NCBI RefSeq assembly: GCF_020740535.1
Contig: NZ_CP082362.1
Coordinates: 868,001-932,000, forward strand
Source of the DNA: Streptomyces profundus
GTDB taxonomy: Bacteria > Actinomycetota > Actinomycetes > Streptomycetales > Streptomycetaceae
DNA: 64,000 nucleotides
Direction: 5' to 3'
A program made the position numbers and the translations under genes. Shown one piece after another: positions 1-9,962 of this stretch (positions within the stretch are counted from its first letter, which is position 1; every line of letters starts with the position of its first letter). The notes under the pieces are model-generated. The model worked only from the letters and a program-made list of their open reading frames with translations, was not told where the DNA came from and made no database searches.

Positions 1-39
1 GCTGGTGTTCCGGTTGGTGTTCCTGCCGCTGCTTCGCAT
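1..39 (-). CDS. Probable 23S rRNA pseudouridine synthase, N-terminal fragment
   Basis: Only the first 13 codons lie in the window. They begin with an ATG whose A is also the last base of the scpB stop codon. The residues read MRSSGRNTNRNT, the Ser/Arg/Asn/Gly-rich disordered start that I associate with Streptomyces RluB-type pseudouridine synthases, the usual gene after scpB. The one-base overlap implies translational coupling. The identification rests on a dozen residues and on synteny, so it is an inference. Confidence 0.45.
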   Translation of the reverse strand, partial: MRSSGRNTNRNTS

Positions 40-704
40 CAATGATCCGTTGGGGAGTCGCCGCTGTCGTCTGCATCTACGTCGAACGACGGCACCCCCT
101 CCTGGCTCTCCCCCTCGATCTGGTCCGCCTCGGGAAGGAAGGGCGCCAGCTCGGGAAGTTCGTCCAAGCCGCGCAGGCCCATCCGCTCCAGGAAGTAGTG
201 CGTCGTCCCATACAGGATCGCACCTGTTTCGGGTTCGCCGCCCGCCTCGGCCAGCAGCCCCCGCTGGAGCAGGGTCCGCATCACGCCGTCACAGTTCACG
301 CCCCGGATCGCGGAGACCCGGGAACGGCTCACCGGCTGTCGGTAGGCGACCACCGCCAGCGTCTCAAGCGCGGCCTGGGTGAGCCGGGCGTGCTGGCCGT
401 CCAGGACGAAGCCGTCCACGACCTTCGCGAAGGCGGGGCGGGTGTAGTAGCGCCAGCCGCCGGCGACCAGCCGCAGCTCGAAGCCGCGCCCGTCCCTGGT
501 GTACTCGTCCGCCAACTCGCGCAGCGCGTCGGCCACGGCCCGGCGGCGGTGGCCGAGCACCTTGGCGAGGTGTTCCTCGGTCGCCGGCTCGTCCACCACC
601 ATGAGCACCGCCTCAAGCGCCGGCTTCAGCGGGGTCGGCTCCTCGGCCTCGGCCCGCTCGTCAGGGCCATCGGCCGCCTGGGCCGTCGCCGCCGCCTCGG
701 TCAT
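39..704 (-). CDS. scpB: Segregation and condensation protein ScpB
   Basis: ScpB is the winged-helix partner of ScpA in the SMC condensin complex that compacts and segregates the chromosome. The protein has 221 residues. After an acidic Ala/Glu-rich N-terminus, two winged-helix units cover about residues 25-190, with typical ScpB stretches such as ALETLAVVAYRQPVSRS and YGTTHYFLERMGL. The C-terminus is an acidic Asp/Ser tail. Its start overlaps the scpA stop by 4 bases (ATGA). It sits in the parA-like, hypothetical, scpA, scpB order and is probably cotranscribed with that group. Confidence 0.95.
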   Translation of the reverse strand: MTEAAATAQAADGPDERAEAEEPTPLKPALEAVLMVVDEPATEEHLAKVLGHRRRAVADALRELADEYTRDGRGFELRLVAGGWRYYTRPAFAKVVDGFVLDGQHARLTQAALETLAVVAYRQPVSRSRVSAIRGVNCDGVMRTLLQRGLLAEAGGEPETGAILYGTTHYFLERMGLRGLDELPELAPFLPEADQIEGESQEGVPSFDVDADDSGDSPTDH

Positions 705-1744
705 CGCGCCTCCTCCGTGGGACCCGATGTCCCGTCTTCCCGGCCGTCCCGTTCCTCGGCGGGCCGGTCGAACTCGTCGCTCACCCGCGCCCGTTCCGGC
801 TCGACACCGCCCCAGCGCACCGTCAAAGGGCCCAGGGCCTCTTCCTGTTCGAGCGTGACGGCGCGCTCCCGGTACAGCTCAAGCAGCGCGAGGAAGCGCG
901 CCACCACCGTGAGGGTGTCGGGGGCGTCGCCGATCAGCTCGGCGAAGGTCGCCGCGCCCAGCTCCCGCAGCCGGGCGATCACCACCTCGGCCTGCTCGCG
1001 GACGCTGACCAGCGGGGCGTGGATGTGCTCGACATACACCTCCGGCTTGGGCTTGGGCAGCATCGCCTTGGCCGCGAGCCGGGCGAAGCCCTCGGGCCCG
1101 ACGTTGATCACCACCTCGGGCAACAGCTCGGCGTGGTGCGGCTCCAGACCCACCGTGCGGGGGTGCCGCAGGGCCTCGTCGGCCAGTCGCGCCGAGAAGA
1201 TCTCGGCCACCCGCTTGAACGCGCGGTACTGCAACAGCCGGGCGAAGAGCAGGTCGCGGGCCTCCAGCAGCGCGAGGTCCGCCTCGTCCTCCACCTCGGC
1301 GGTGGGCAGCAGCCTGGCGGCCTTCAGATCGAGCAAAGTCGCGGCGACCACCAGGAACTCGGTCGTCTGGTCCAGATCGCCGTCCGGGCCCATCGCCCTG
1401 AGGTGGGCGAGGAAGTCGTCGGTGACCCGGGAGAGCGCGACCTCGGTGACATCGAGCTTGTGTCGCGAGATCAGCTGGAGCAGCAGGTCGAAGGGGCCCT
1501 CGAAGTTCTCCAACACCACCCGGAACCGGCCGTCTTCGACCACCTCGCCCTCAGCGGGCTCAGCGCCCTCAGCGGGTTCGCCCGGCTCCCCCGCCGCCTC
1601 AGGCGCCTCCGGGGTGGCCGCCTCGGCTGGCTCCGCGCGCGTGGGCGGCTCGGCCGGCGCCGGGGCGGCGTCGACCGAGGGGCCCTCCGGGGGCCTGGTG
1701 GGGCCGGTTCCCAGAGGGCGACGTGGACGGGTGGGCGGGGTCAT
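701..1744 (-). CDS. scpA: Segregation and condensation protein ScpA (kleisin)
   Basis: ScpA is the kleisin that bridges SMC heads and binds ScpB. The protein has 347 residues. The first 70 are low-complexity Pro/Ala/Glu. The kleisin N-domain follows with the recognisable FRVVLENFEGPFDLLLQLIS and the phrase TEFLVVAATLLDLKAARLL. The C-terminal winged helix lies near residues 240-310. The Pro/Ala/Glu extension is longer than in Firmicutes ScpA, as in other actinomycetes. It overlaps scpB by 4 bases, so the two subunits are likely made in a coupled way. Confidence 0.95.
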   Translation of the reverse strand: MTPPTRPRRPLGTGPTRPPEGPSVDAAPAPAEPPTRAEPAEAATPEAPEAAGEPGEPAEGAEPAEGEVVEDGRFRVVLENFEGPFDLLLQLISRHKLDVTEVALSRVTDDFLAHLRAMGPDGDLDQTTEFLVVAATLLDLKAARLLPTAEVEDEADLALLEARDLLFARLLQYRAFKRVAEIFSARLADEALRHPRTVGLEPHHAELLPEVVINVGPEGFARLAAKAMLPKPKPEVYVEHIHAPLVSVREQAEVVIARLRELGAATFAELIGDAPDTLTVVARFLALLELYRERAVTLEQEEALGPLTVRWGGVEPERARVSDEFDRPAEERDGREDGTSGPTEEAR

Positions 1745-1794
1745 CGCCGGGCAGGTTACTCCCCGGCGCCGTGCCCCCGGGGTGCGCCGCGCGG

Positions 1795-2364
1795 TCAGCG
1801 ACCGCGCAGTCGGCGCACCAGGATGCTGGCGTCGCCCCGGGATTCGAGGTCGGCGAGCACCACGGCCACGGCCTCGCGGACGATCCGGCCGCGGTCAACG
1901 GCGAGGCCGTGTTCGCCGCGCAGCACCAGCCGGGCGTGCTCCAGGTCCATCAACTCCTCGGCGGAGACATAGACGGTGATCTTCTCGTCGTGACGCTCGC
2001 GCCCGCTCGGCCGACGTCCGGCCCCTCGCCCCTTCCGGGGCGTCGCGGGAGCCCCGCCCCGCGCGCCGGCGTTCTTGCCGGCGGGCGGGACGCTGGGGCG
2101 GCCCGCGCCGTCCCGCTGGGGTTGGCCCGGGACTTGGGGCTCACGCCCCGACCGCTCCCGCGCCTGGCGCGCGCCCCGAGCCCCCGCGGCCTCGTCGGAC
2201 GCGGAGCCCGCCGACTGGGCCGACTGGTCGGCCGGCGCCGTCGGTTGGCCCTCGGGCCCCTGCTGGCCCTCGGTGGGCTCGGAGGGGGTCGACGGCTGCA
2301 CCGCCGCCCCACCGGTACTACGGAACAGTTCGTCGGCCGCCGGAAGGCTCACTCGGCGTGGCAC
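1795..2364 (-). CDS. Conserved basic protein, possible DNA-binding partner of the ParA-like ATPase
   Basis: The protein has 189 residues. Residues 1-125 are disordered and rich in Pro, Gly, Ala and Arg. Residues 128-185 are ordered: KITVYVSAEELMDLEHARL, then a basic helix and REAVAVVLADLE. A beta strand followed by two helices recalls a ribbon-helix-helix fold, but I cannot prove that. The gene overlaps the 3' end of the ParA-like gene by 16 bases and precedes scpA, so a role as the DNA-binding or adaptor partner of that ATPase is a context inference. I know of no assigned function for the family. Confidence 0.7.
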   Translation of the reverse strand: MPRRVSLPAADELFRSTGGAAVQPSTPSEPTEGQQGPEGQPTAPADQSAQSAGSASDEAAGARGARQARERSGREPQVPGQPQRDGAGRPSVPPAGKNAGARGGAPATPRKGRGAGRRPSGRERHDEKITVYVSAEELMDLEHARLVLRGEHGLAVDRGRIVREAVAVVLADLESRGDASILVRRLRGR

Positions 2365-3515
2365 CGGGCGAGCACCTCCCTGGCGAGCTGCCGATAGGCC
2401 GCCGCCCCCACCGAGTTGGAGGCGTAGGTGGTGATCGGCTCCCCCGCGACGGTGGTCTCGGGGAAGCGGACCGTGCGGCCGATGACCGTGTGGTAGACGC
2501 TGTCGTCGAACGCCTCGACGACCCGGGCGAGGACCTCACGGCTGTGCACCGTGCGGGAGTCGTACATGGTCGCCAGGATCCCGTCGAGCCGCAGGTCGGG
2601 GTTGAGCCGCTCCTGCACCTTCTCGATGGTCTCGGTGAGCAGTGCGACGCCCCGGAGCGCGAAGAACTCGCACTCCAGCGGCACGATCACCTTGTGCGCC
2701 GCGGTGAGCGCGTTCACGGTGAGCAGGCCGAGCGACGGCTGACAGTCGATGATGATGAAGTCGTAGTCGCTCAGCAGCGGTTGGAGGCCGCGCTGGAGGG
2801 TCGACTCGCGCGCCACCTCGCTCACCAGCTGCACCTCGGCGGCGGAGAGGTCGATGTTGCTGGGCAGCAGGTCCATGCCTGCCACGGCCGTCTTGAGCAG
2901 CACCTCGTCGGGGGCCATGCCCCGTTCCATCAACAGGTTGTAGATGGTGAGGTCCAGCTCCATGGGGTTGACCCCCAGGCCGACCGACAGGGCGCCCTGG
3001 GGATCGAAGTCCACCAGGAGCACCCGGCGTCCGTACTCGGCCAGCGCCGCGCCCAGGTTGATGGCCGAGGTGGTCTTGCCCACCCCGCCCTTCTGGTTGC
3101 ACATGGCGATGACCTTCCCCGGCCCGCGCTCGGTGAGCGGTCCCGGGATGGGGAAGTACGGCAGTGGGCGGCCGGTGGGTCCGATGCGCTCCCGGCGTTG
3201 CCGGGCCGCGTCGGGGGCGATCGTGGCCGCGTACTCGGGGTCGGGCTCGTATTCCGCGTCCGGGTCGTAGAACTGCCCGTCGGGGATGTCTTCGTAGTCG
3301 GGATAACGGTCGGTCTCGCCGGCCGTTCGGTTCGCTGCTACGGCACTGGCCTGCTGGCCGTCCGTGCTCTGATGCGCTGTCATGCTCGGTTGGCTCTGGT
3401 GGGTTGCGAAGGTATGAACAGCGACGGAGCCGATGCCCGTCGAATCCGAGGCGCTCTGACGCCGCTCCGGGACCCCTGGCTGTGCTCCCCTGGGAGTAAT
3501 TATCGACTCATTCAC
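2349..3515 (-). CDS. ParA/Soj-family ATPase (orphan, ScpAB-linked)
   Basis: This is a ParA/MinD-type ATPase of 388 residues. The deviant Walker A KGGVGKTT is at residues 142-149. The ATPase core also shows VLLVDFDPQGALS and DFIIIDCQPSLGLLTVNAL. Residues 1-135 are a Tyr/Asp/Glu-rich, probably disordered extension not found in classic Soj. The GTG start was chosen because AGGAGG lies 11 bases upstream; an internal ATG at codon 45 is the alternative. No parB or parS cluster is nearby, so this is not the oriC-linked parAB. Position ahead of scpAB suggests a chromosome organisation role. Confidence 0.9.
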   Translation of the reverse strand: MNESIITPRGAQPGVPERRQSASDSTGIGSVAVHTFATHQSQPSMTAHQSTDGQQASAVAANRTAGETDRYPDYEDIPDGQFYDPDAEYEPDPEYAATIAPDAARQRRERIGPTGRPLPYFPIPGPLTERGPGKVIAMCNQKGGVGKTTSAINLGAALAEYGRRVLLVDFDPQGALSVGLGVNPMELDLTIYNLLMERGMAPDEVLLKTAVAGMDLLPSNIDLSAAEVQLVSEVARESTLQRGLQPLLSDYDFIIIDCQPSLGLLTVNALTAAHKVIVPLECEFFALRGVALLTETIEKVQERLNPDLRLDGILATMYDSRTVHSREVLARVVEAFDDSVYHTVIGRTVRFPETTVAGEPITTYASNSVGAAAYRQLAREVLARCHAE

Positions 3516-3866
3516 AAGTCGTCTTACCTCCTTGGGGACCAGGAAACTTCTAGACAGAGTCAGCGTTGCACCATGCCGACGTTTGGCGACTCTATGGCGT
3601 GTCGGCGGTCCGCAGCAACACAATCCACCGGACCGGCACGGATGTGTCGGCCATCGAACAATCGCTTGTCAAGGGCCCATGCTTCGCGAGACGGGCGATT
3701 CCCACCCCATCCCAGACCGCTAAAGGGCGACGTTAGCGACGAGTTGGGGGCTTCTCGGGCGTCTCGGCGAGACGCCCGAGTGGCTGAATCGACACGGCCG
3801 TCGAGCGCCCCGATGTGACATTCCCAATGTTGACGCGGGGAGTTGACCCGGCGTTGGCGCGCCGCC
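3516..3866. other. Intergenic region between ald and the ParA-like gene
   Basis: No convincing gene is present on either strand. It holds the strong ald terminator hairpin near 3754-3780. It must also hold the promoter of the parA-like operon, of which I can only point to the ribosome-binding site AGGAGG at 3527-3532. No clear -35/-10 pair was recognised. Confidence 0.6.
3754..3780 (-). terminator. Hairpin terminator downstream of ald
   Basis: CTCGGGCGTCTC and GAGACGCCCGAG form a perfect 12-base-pair stem with a 3-base loop, 87 bases past the ald stop codon. There is no U-tract, which is common for high-GC actinomycete terminators. Confidence 0.7.
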
Positions 3867-4979
3867 TCAGGCGAGGACCTCTGACGGTGCGACGAAGGGC
3901 AGTTGGTGAGCCTCGGCGACGGGATGGTTGGTCACCTGGCCCTCGTGCGTGGCGAGACCGGCCGCCAGCCCCTCGCTCTCCCGCAGCGCGGAACGCCAAC
4001 CGTCAGCGGCGAGCCGGGTGATGTAGGGCAGGGTGGCGTTGGTCAGCGCGTGAGTCGATGTACTGGGCACGGCGCCGGGCATGTTGGCCACGCAGTAGAA
4101 GAGCGAGTCATGCACGAGGAAGGTCGGCTCGGCGTGCGTGGTGGGCCGCGAGTCGGCGAAGCAGCCGCCCTGGTCGATCGCGATGTCGACAAGGACACTT
4201 CCCGGCCGCGTCCGGGACACCAGCTCCCCGCTGACCAGCCTGGGCGCCCTGGCGCCCGGGACCAGCACGGCGCCGACGACCAGGTCGGCGTCGAGCACCG
4301 CCTGCTCCAGGGCGAACGCGTTGGAGGTGACGGTGCGCACGCGGGTGCCGAACACCCGGTCCAGCTCGCGCAGTTTGGCGGTGTCCTTGTCCAGCACGGT
4401 GACGGTGAAGCCCATGCCGACGGCGATCTGGGTGGCGTTCCAACCGGCGACGCCCGCGCCGATCACCACCGCGTGGCCGGCCGGGGTGCCGGGGACGCCG
4501 CCGGGCAGCACGCCGCGCCCGCCGCCGGGGCGCATCAGGTGGTAGGCGCCCACCTGGGTGGCCAGCCGCCCGGCCACCTCGGACATCGGCGCCAGCAGCG
4601 GCAGGGCACCGCCCGCCGTCACCGTCTCGTAGGCGATGGCGGTGGTGCCGGCGGCCAGCAGCGCGTCGGTACAGGCGCGGGAGGCGGCGAGGTGGAGGTA
4701 GGTGAAGAGGGTGAGGTCCTTGCGCAGCCGGTGGTACTCCTCGGCCACCGGCTCCTTGACCTTGAGCAGCAGGTCGGCCTCGGCCCAGACCTGGTCGGCG
4801 TCGGCCAGCACGGTGGCGCCGGCGGCGACGTACTCCTCGTCGGGGATGGCGGAGCCACGGCCGGCGCCGCGCTCCAGATAGACCTGGTGGCCGCCGCTGA
4901 CGAGCTCGTGTGCGCCGGCCGGGGTGATGGCCACGCGGAACTCGTTGTTCTTGACCTCGCGGGGGATGCCAACCTTCAT
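3867..4979 (-). CDS. ald: L-alanine dehydrogenase
   Basis: It catalyses reversible NAD-dependent oxidative deamination of L-alanine to pyruvate and ammonia. The 370 residues open with MKVGIPREVKNNEFRVAI, the family signature. An NAD-binding Rossmann motif VIGAGVAGWNA lies near residue 172. The second signature region contains DIAIDQGG, and MPGAVPSTST is near 300. The ATG was preferred over a GTG three codons upstream because AAGGA (4991-4995) lies 11 bases from the ATG but only 2 from the GTG. It is monocistronic, with a hairpin terminator downstream. Confidence 0.95.
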   Translation of the reverse strand: MKVGIPREVKNNEFRVAITPAGAHELVSGGHQVYLERGAGRGSAIPDEEYVAAGATVLADADQVWAEADLLLKVKEPVAEEYHRLRKDLTLFTYLHLAASRACTDALLAAGTTAIAYETVTAGGALPLLAPMSEVAGRLATQVGAYHLMRPGGGRGVLPGGVPGTPAGHAVVIGAGVAGWNATQIAVGMGFTVTVLDKDTAKLRELDRVFGTRVRTVTSNAFALEQAVLDADLVVGAVLVPGARAPRLVSGELVSRTRPGSVLVDIAIDQGGCFADSRPTTHAEPTFLVHDSLFYCVANMPGAVPSTSTHALTNATLPYITRLAADGWRSALRESEGLAAGLATHEGQVTNHPVAEAHQLPFVAPSEVLA

Positions 4980-5112
4980 GTCGATCACGGTCCTTGTGTC
5001 GCGAAACTGTGTCGCCAGGCGTGTGACAGAGCGGTGCCCCAGATCCCTGCCACAAGAGAGGTGCTCCGACCATTCTAAGCAAGGAGAGAACGCTGTCCAC
5101 CCTTGCTTTCAG

Positions 5113-7233
5113 TCAATTATCCCCGTGCTTCGTCTGTGTTTCATAAGCGTGTCCCTCTGGGTAAGCAGAGGATTCCGCCTCCGGCACCGGCCGCTCCAGC
5201 ACGGGACGAGGGGCGTTGAGCAGCGTCTGGGCCACCGCGCGGTGGACGGCCGCCCGCTCCGCGTGGCCGAGCCGTTCGGCGGCGTCCGCCAGGCGCAGCC
5301 GCAGCGCCGCCTGGAGTCGGCGGTCCCCCGTGCCGGCGGCCAGCCGCAGCGCCTCCTTCCCGGTGCGCTCGGACTCCTCGTACTGCCCCGCGTACTCCTG
5401 GACGCGGGCCGCCTCGGTGAGCGAACGCGCGTGCGCCTGGACGTCGCCCCGTCTGCGGTGCGCCGAGGCGGCGGCCCGCCAGGCGCGCAGCGCCTCGTCC
5501 AACTGGCCGTCATAGGCGAGCACGGCACCGATCCGGCCGTGCAGCCTGGCCTCGACGGCGAGATCGTCCCTCGCCTGGGCCAGCGCGACGGCCCGGCCGT
5601 ACCAGTCGGCCGCCCGCTGCCAGTCGCCCAGCTCGGCGTAGGTGCCGCCGATGGACTCCAGGGTGCGGCCGACGGCCAGCGGGTCGGCGGCGTCCCCCTC
5701 CGCGCGGGCCTCCTCCAGCGCCGCCCGGTAGCGGGTCAGCGCCTGCGGCAGCCGCCCGGTGCGGGCGTCCAGATCCCCCAGGTTGAGCAGCGCGGCGGCC
5801 TTCTCCCTGGTCAGCCCGAGACGTGTCGCCACCCCCAGCACCAGCTCGTGCAGCTGGTACAGCTCGGGCGCCGCCTCGTCCGGGCCCCGGTGGGCGATCA
5901 GCGCGCGGGTCAGGGCCGCGATCAGCCGCCTGGCCAGGGTGTCCAACTCCCCGTCCGAGACGGCGACCCTGGCGGCGGCGAAGAGCGCGGGCAGCCGGGC
6001 GGCGAGCCAGCGGTCGGCGGCGGCCCGGCTCTCGAAGCGCAGGGAGCGCGGCAGCCCGGAGAGCCACTGCCTGGCCGGCGACCCCGACGGCTCGGTGGCC
6101 GCGTGGCAGGCACGCAGCAACCGCACCGTCCGCTCCAGCGTCCTGGCCCGCGCCAACAGCGCCTCCCCCGGCCGCTCCTGGGCCCGCAGCAGCGCGGCGA
6201 GCAGCGGGTCGAGGCAGCCGGGCACCCGGTACTGCGGGCCGGCTCCCGCGACGGGCGCCTCGTCCAGGGGGCGCAGCAGCCCGAACGCGCTGAAGTCGCT
6301 GAGCAGGGTGCTGGCCAGCCCGATCGGGCAGCCGGCCAGCGCGGCGGCGACATGGGCGTCGACCAGCCCGCCGGGGGCCAGCGTGAGCAGCCGCAGCAGC
6401 CGCGCCGCCGGCGTCGGCAGCGCGGCGTAGACCAGGCCGAACGCGCGGTGCAGCGGCAGGTCCGCCGGGTCGGCCGGACCGCTGTCGTGCAGCGGCAGGT
6501 GGTCGGCGCCGGCGGCGATGCCGCGGACGGCGTCGGCGAGGGTGTGTTCGGGGTGCAGGGTGAGCCAGCCGGCGGCCAGCACCAGGGCGGCCGGCAGATC
6601 GGCGCACAGCTCGGCGAGGCTGTCGGCGGCCCCCGGGTCGACGGTGCCACGGACGGGGCCGCCGCCGCGCGCCAGCAGCCGGATGGAGAGCGGACGTTCC
6701 AGGCCGCCAAGGACGCACGGGCGCACGTCGGGGACGCCGGTGAGCGGCCCGGCGGCGACGGCGAGCACCAGGCAGTCCCGGTTGTCGGGGACCAGCTCGG
6801 CCAGCTGCTCGGCGGTGGCGATGTCGTCCAGCAGCAGCACGGCCCGCCGCTCGGCGAGCGCCTCGCGCAGCAGATCGGACAGCTCGGCGTCGTCGCCTCC
6901 CGCCGGGGCGGGAGCCCCGAGCTGGGCGAGGAGTTCCCTGGCGGTGCGCGCGGTGGGCACCGGGGCGCCGCCCGGGTCGGTGAGCCGGGCGTGGCAGACG
7001 CCGTCCGGATACTCCCCGGACCCGGCCAGCGCGGCGGCGAGCCGCTCGGCCAGCGCGGTCCGCCCCGACCCAGGCCGGCCGGCGACGAGCAGGACCCGGC
7101 CGCGCGGCGCCGGCCGGCCGGCCAGGGTGTCGAGCCCCGCCTTCTCGATGTCGGCGCGCAGGGTGGCCAGCTCGCGGCGTCGGCCGAGGAAACCCCCGCC
7201 GTCGGTGACTGTCTGTTCCGTCACATCCGTCAC
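5113..7233 (-). CDS. P-loop NTPase with TPR repeats (AfsR-like, no DNA-binding domain)
   Basis: The protein has about 706 residues. An STAND/AAA-type nucleotide-binding module comes first, with Walker A GRPGSGRTAL near residue 55 and a Walker B-like AVLLLDD near 135. A helical linker and TPR-like repeats follow (GDLDARTGRLPQALTRYRAAL; GGTYAELGDWQRAADWYGRAV; LRAWRAAASAHRRRGDVQAHARSL). The arrangement matches the NTPase-TPR half of AfsR-type regulators but lacks the SARP winged helix, so it is probably a signalling or scaffold protein. The start is uncertain; an upstream GTG six codons earlier (7251) is possible. Confidence 0.75.
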   Translation of the reverse strand: MTDVTEQTVTDGGGFLGRRRELATLRADIEKAGLDTLAGRPAPRGRVLLVAGRPGSGRTALAERLAAALAGSGEYPDGVCHARLTDPGGAPVPTARTARELLAQLGAPAPAGGDDAELSDLLREALAERRAVLLLDDIATAEQLAELVPDNRDCLVLAVAAGPLTGVPDVRPCVLGGLERPLSIRLLARGGGPVRGTVDPGAADSLAELCADLPAALVLAAGWLTLHPEHTLADAVRGIAAGADHLPLHDSGPADPADLPLHRAFGLVYAALPTPAARLLRLLTLAPGGLVDAHVAAALAGCPIGLASTLLSDFSAFGLLRPLDEAPVAGAGPQYRVPGCLDPLLAALLRAQERPGEALLARARTLERTVRLLRACHAATEPSGSPARQWLSGLPRSLRFESRAAADRWLAARLPALFAAARVAVSDGELDTLARRLIAALTRALIAHRGPDEAAPELYQLHELVLGVATRLGLTREKAAALLNLGDLDARTGRLPQALTRYRAALEEARAEGDAADPLAVGRTLESIGGTYAELGDWQRAADWYGRAVALAQARDDLAVEARLHGRIGAVLAYDGQLDEALRAWRAAASAHRRRGDVQAHARSLTEAARVQEYAGQYEESERTGKEALRLAAGTGDRRLQAALRLRLADAAERLGHAERAAVHRAVAQTLLNAPRPVLERPVPEAESSAYPEGHAYETQTKHGDN

Positions 7234-7278
7234 GGGCCGAGCGTATGCCAACGCCCCGGGAGGCGAGGTCAGGACACG

Positions 7279-7923
7279 TCAGCCGGTGAACGGGCGGGCC
7301 GGCCAGGGAGCCTCGGCCGGACGGAGCCCGTCGAGGCCGTCCCCGGCGCCGGCCGCCTGGTAGGCCAGTACCCCGAGGGCCAGGCAGGTGTTGTGCAGCT
7401 CCCCCGCGAGCACCCCGCGCACCAGCTCGGCGACCGGCACCCGGGCGTGCCGCATGTCGGCCTCCTCGGCGAACACCTCGAAGCGTTCGCCCTCGGCGTC
7501 GGAGAGCCCGCGCGCGAGGAAGATCCGCACCGCCTCGTCGCTGCCGCCCGGCGAGGTGTAGACGTCGGTCAGCACCCGCCAGTCGTCCGCCTTGACATGG
7601 GCCTCCTCGTACAGCTCCCGCTGGGCGGCGTGCAGCGGGTTCTCGCCCGGGACGTCGAGCAGGCCGGCGGGGATCTCCCACAGCTTGTGGCGCACCGGGT
7701 GCCGGTACTGCTCGATGACGACCGCCCGGCCGTGCTCGTCCAGCGCGAGCACCGCGACCGAGCCGGGGTGGACCTGGTAGTCGCGGTGCACGCTGCCGCC
7801 GTCCGGCAGCGTGACCTGGTCGGTGCGGACACTGGTCTTGTTTCCGGTGAACGGGGTCTCGGTGGCCGTGACGGGCCACCGCGCCGGGGAGTCGACGACG
7901 CGTTCCGGGGACTGTTGGGTCAT
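7279..7923 (-). CDS. Nudix hydrolase, probable ADP-ribose pyrophosphatase
   Basis: The protein has 214 residues and should cleave ADP-ribose or a related nucleoside diphosphate to AMP and sugar phosphate. The Nudix box is GENPLHAAQRELYEEAHV, with REL-EE present but no canonical Gly after EE. The flanks VVIEQYRHPVRHKLWEIPAG and VYTSPGGSDEAVRIFLAR are typical of ADP-ribose pyrophosphatases. The ATG start gives MTQQSPER. It lies 5 bases after the pyrG stop in the same direction and is probably cotranscribed with pyrG. Confidence 0.9.
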   Translation of the reverse strand: MTQQSPERVVDSPARWPVTATETPFTGNKTSVRTDQVTLPDGGSVHRDYQVHPGSVAVLALDEHGRAVVIEQYRHPVRHKLWEIPAGLLDVPGENPLHAAQRELYEEAHVKADDWRVLTDVYTSPGGSDEAVRIFLARGLSDAEGERFEVFAEEADMRHARVPVAELVRGVLAGELHNTCLALGVLAYQAAGAGDGLDGLRPAEAPWPARPFTG

Positions 7924-7928
7924 GCCCC

Positions 7929-9611
<1,683 letters not shown>

Positions 9612-9962
9612 GGCCAAATCAGGGCTCCCGTGGTCGCGAGGTCGGATACGCGAAGGCCCCACGCGGTTCGCTGCCGGGGTGCCGTCGTTGGTGTTCGAAG
9701 GTCTGTCGCTGCCTCCGGTCCACGGGCTACCAGGGTAACAGCGGACGGACGGGGCACAGCGCCCGAGGACCTCTACCGGACGAGTATCGGACGAATCGAT
9801 ATGTGCTGACGAATGCCAACAAGGGCACCCGGGCCACAGGACGGGTTCGCCACGTGTCCAGCGGAACGCCGAACGGCGTCGTATCCTGCCTGGACGCCGG
9901 AATGGGCGAGGAAATTCCGCACGTCCCACGGGGGGCGGAGCGCTGTTCGACTGGAGTGGCAA
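9612..9962. other. Divergent intergenic region between pyrG and the GH15 gene
   Basis: It must carry the pyrG promoter and the promoter of the GH15 gene, which point away from each other. A TATCCT hexamer at 9882-9887 is a possible -10 for the plus-strand gene, without a convincing -35. No other structure was recognised. Confidence 0.4.
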
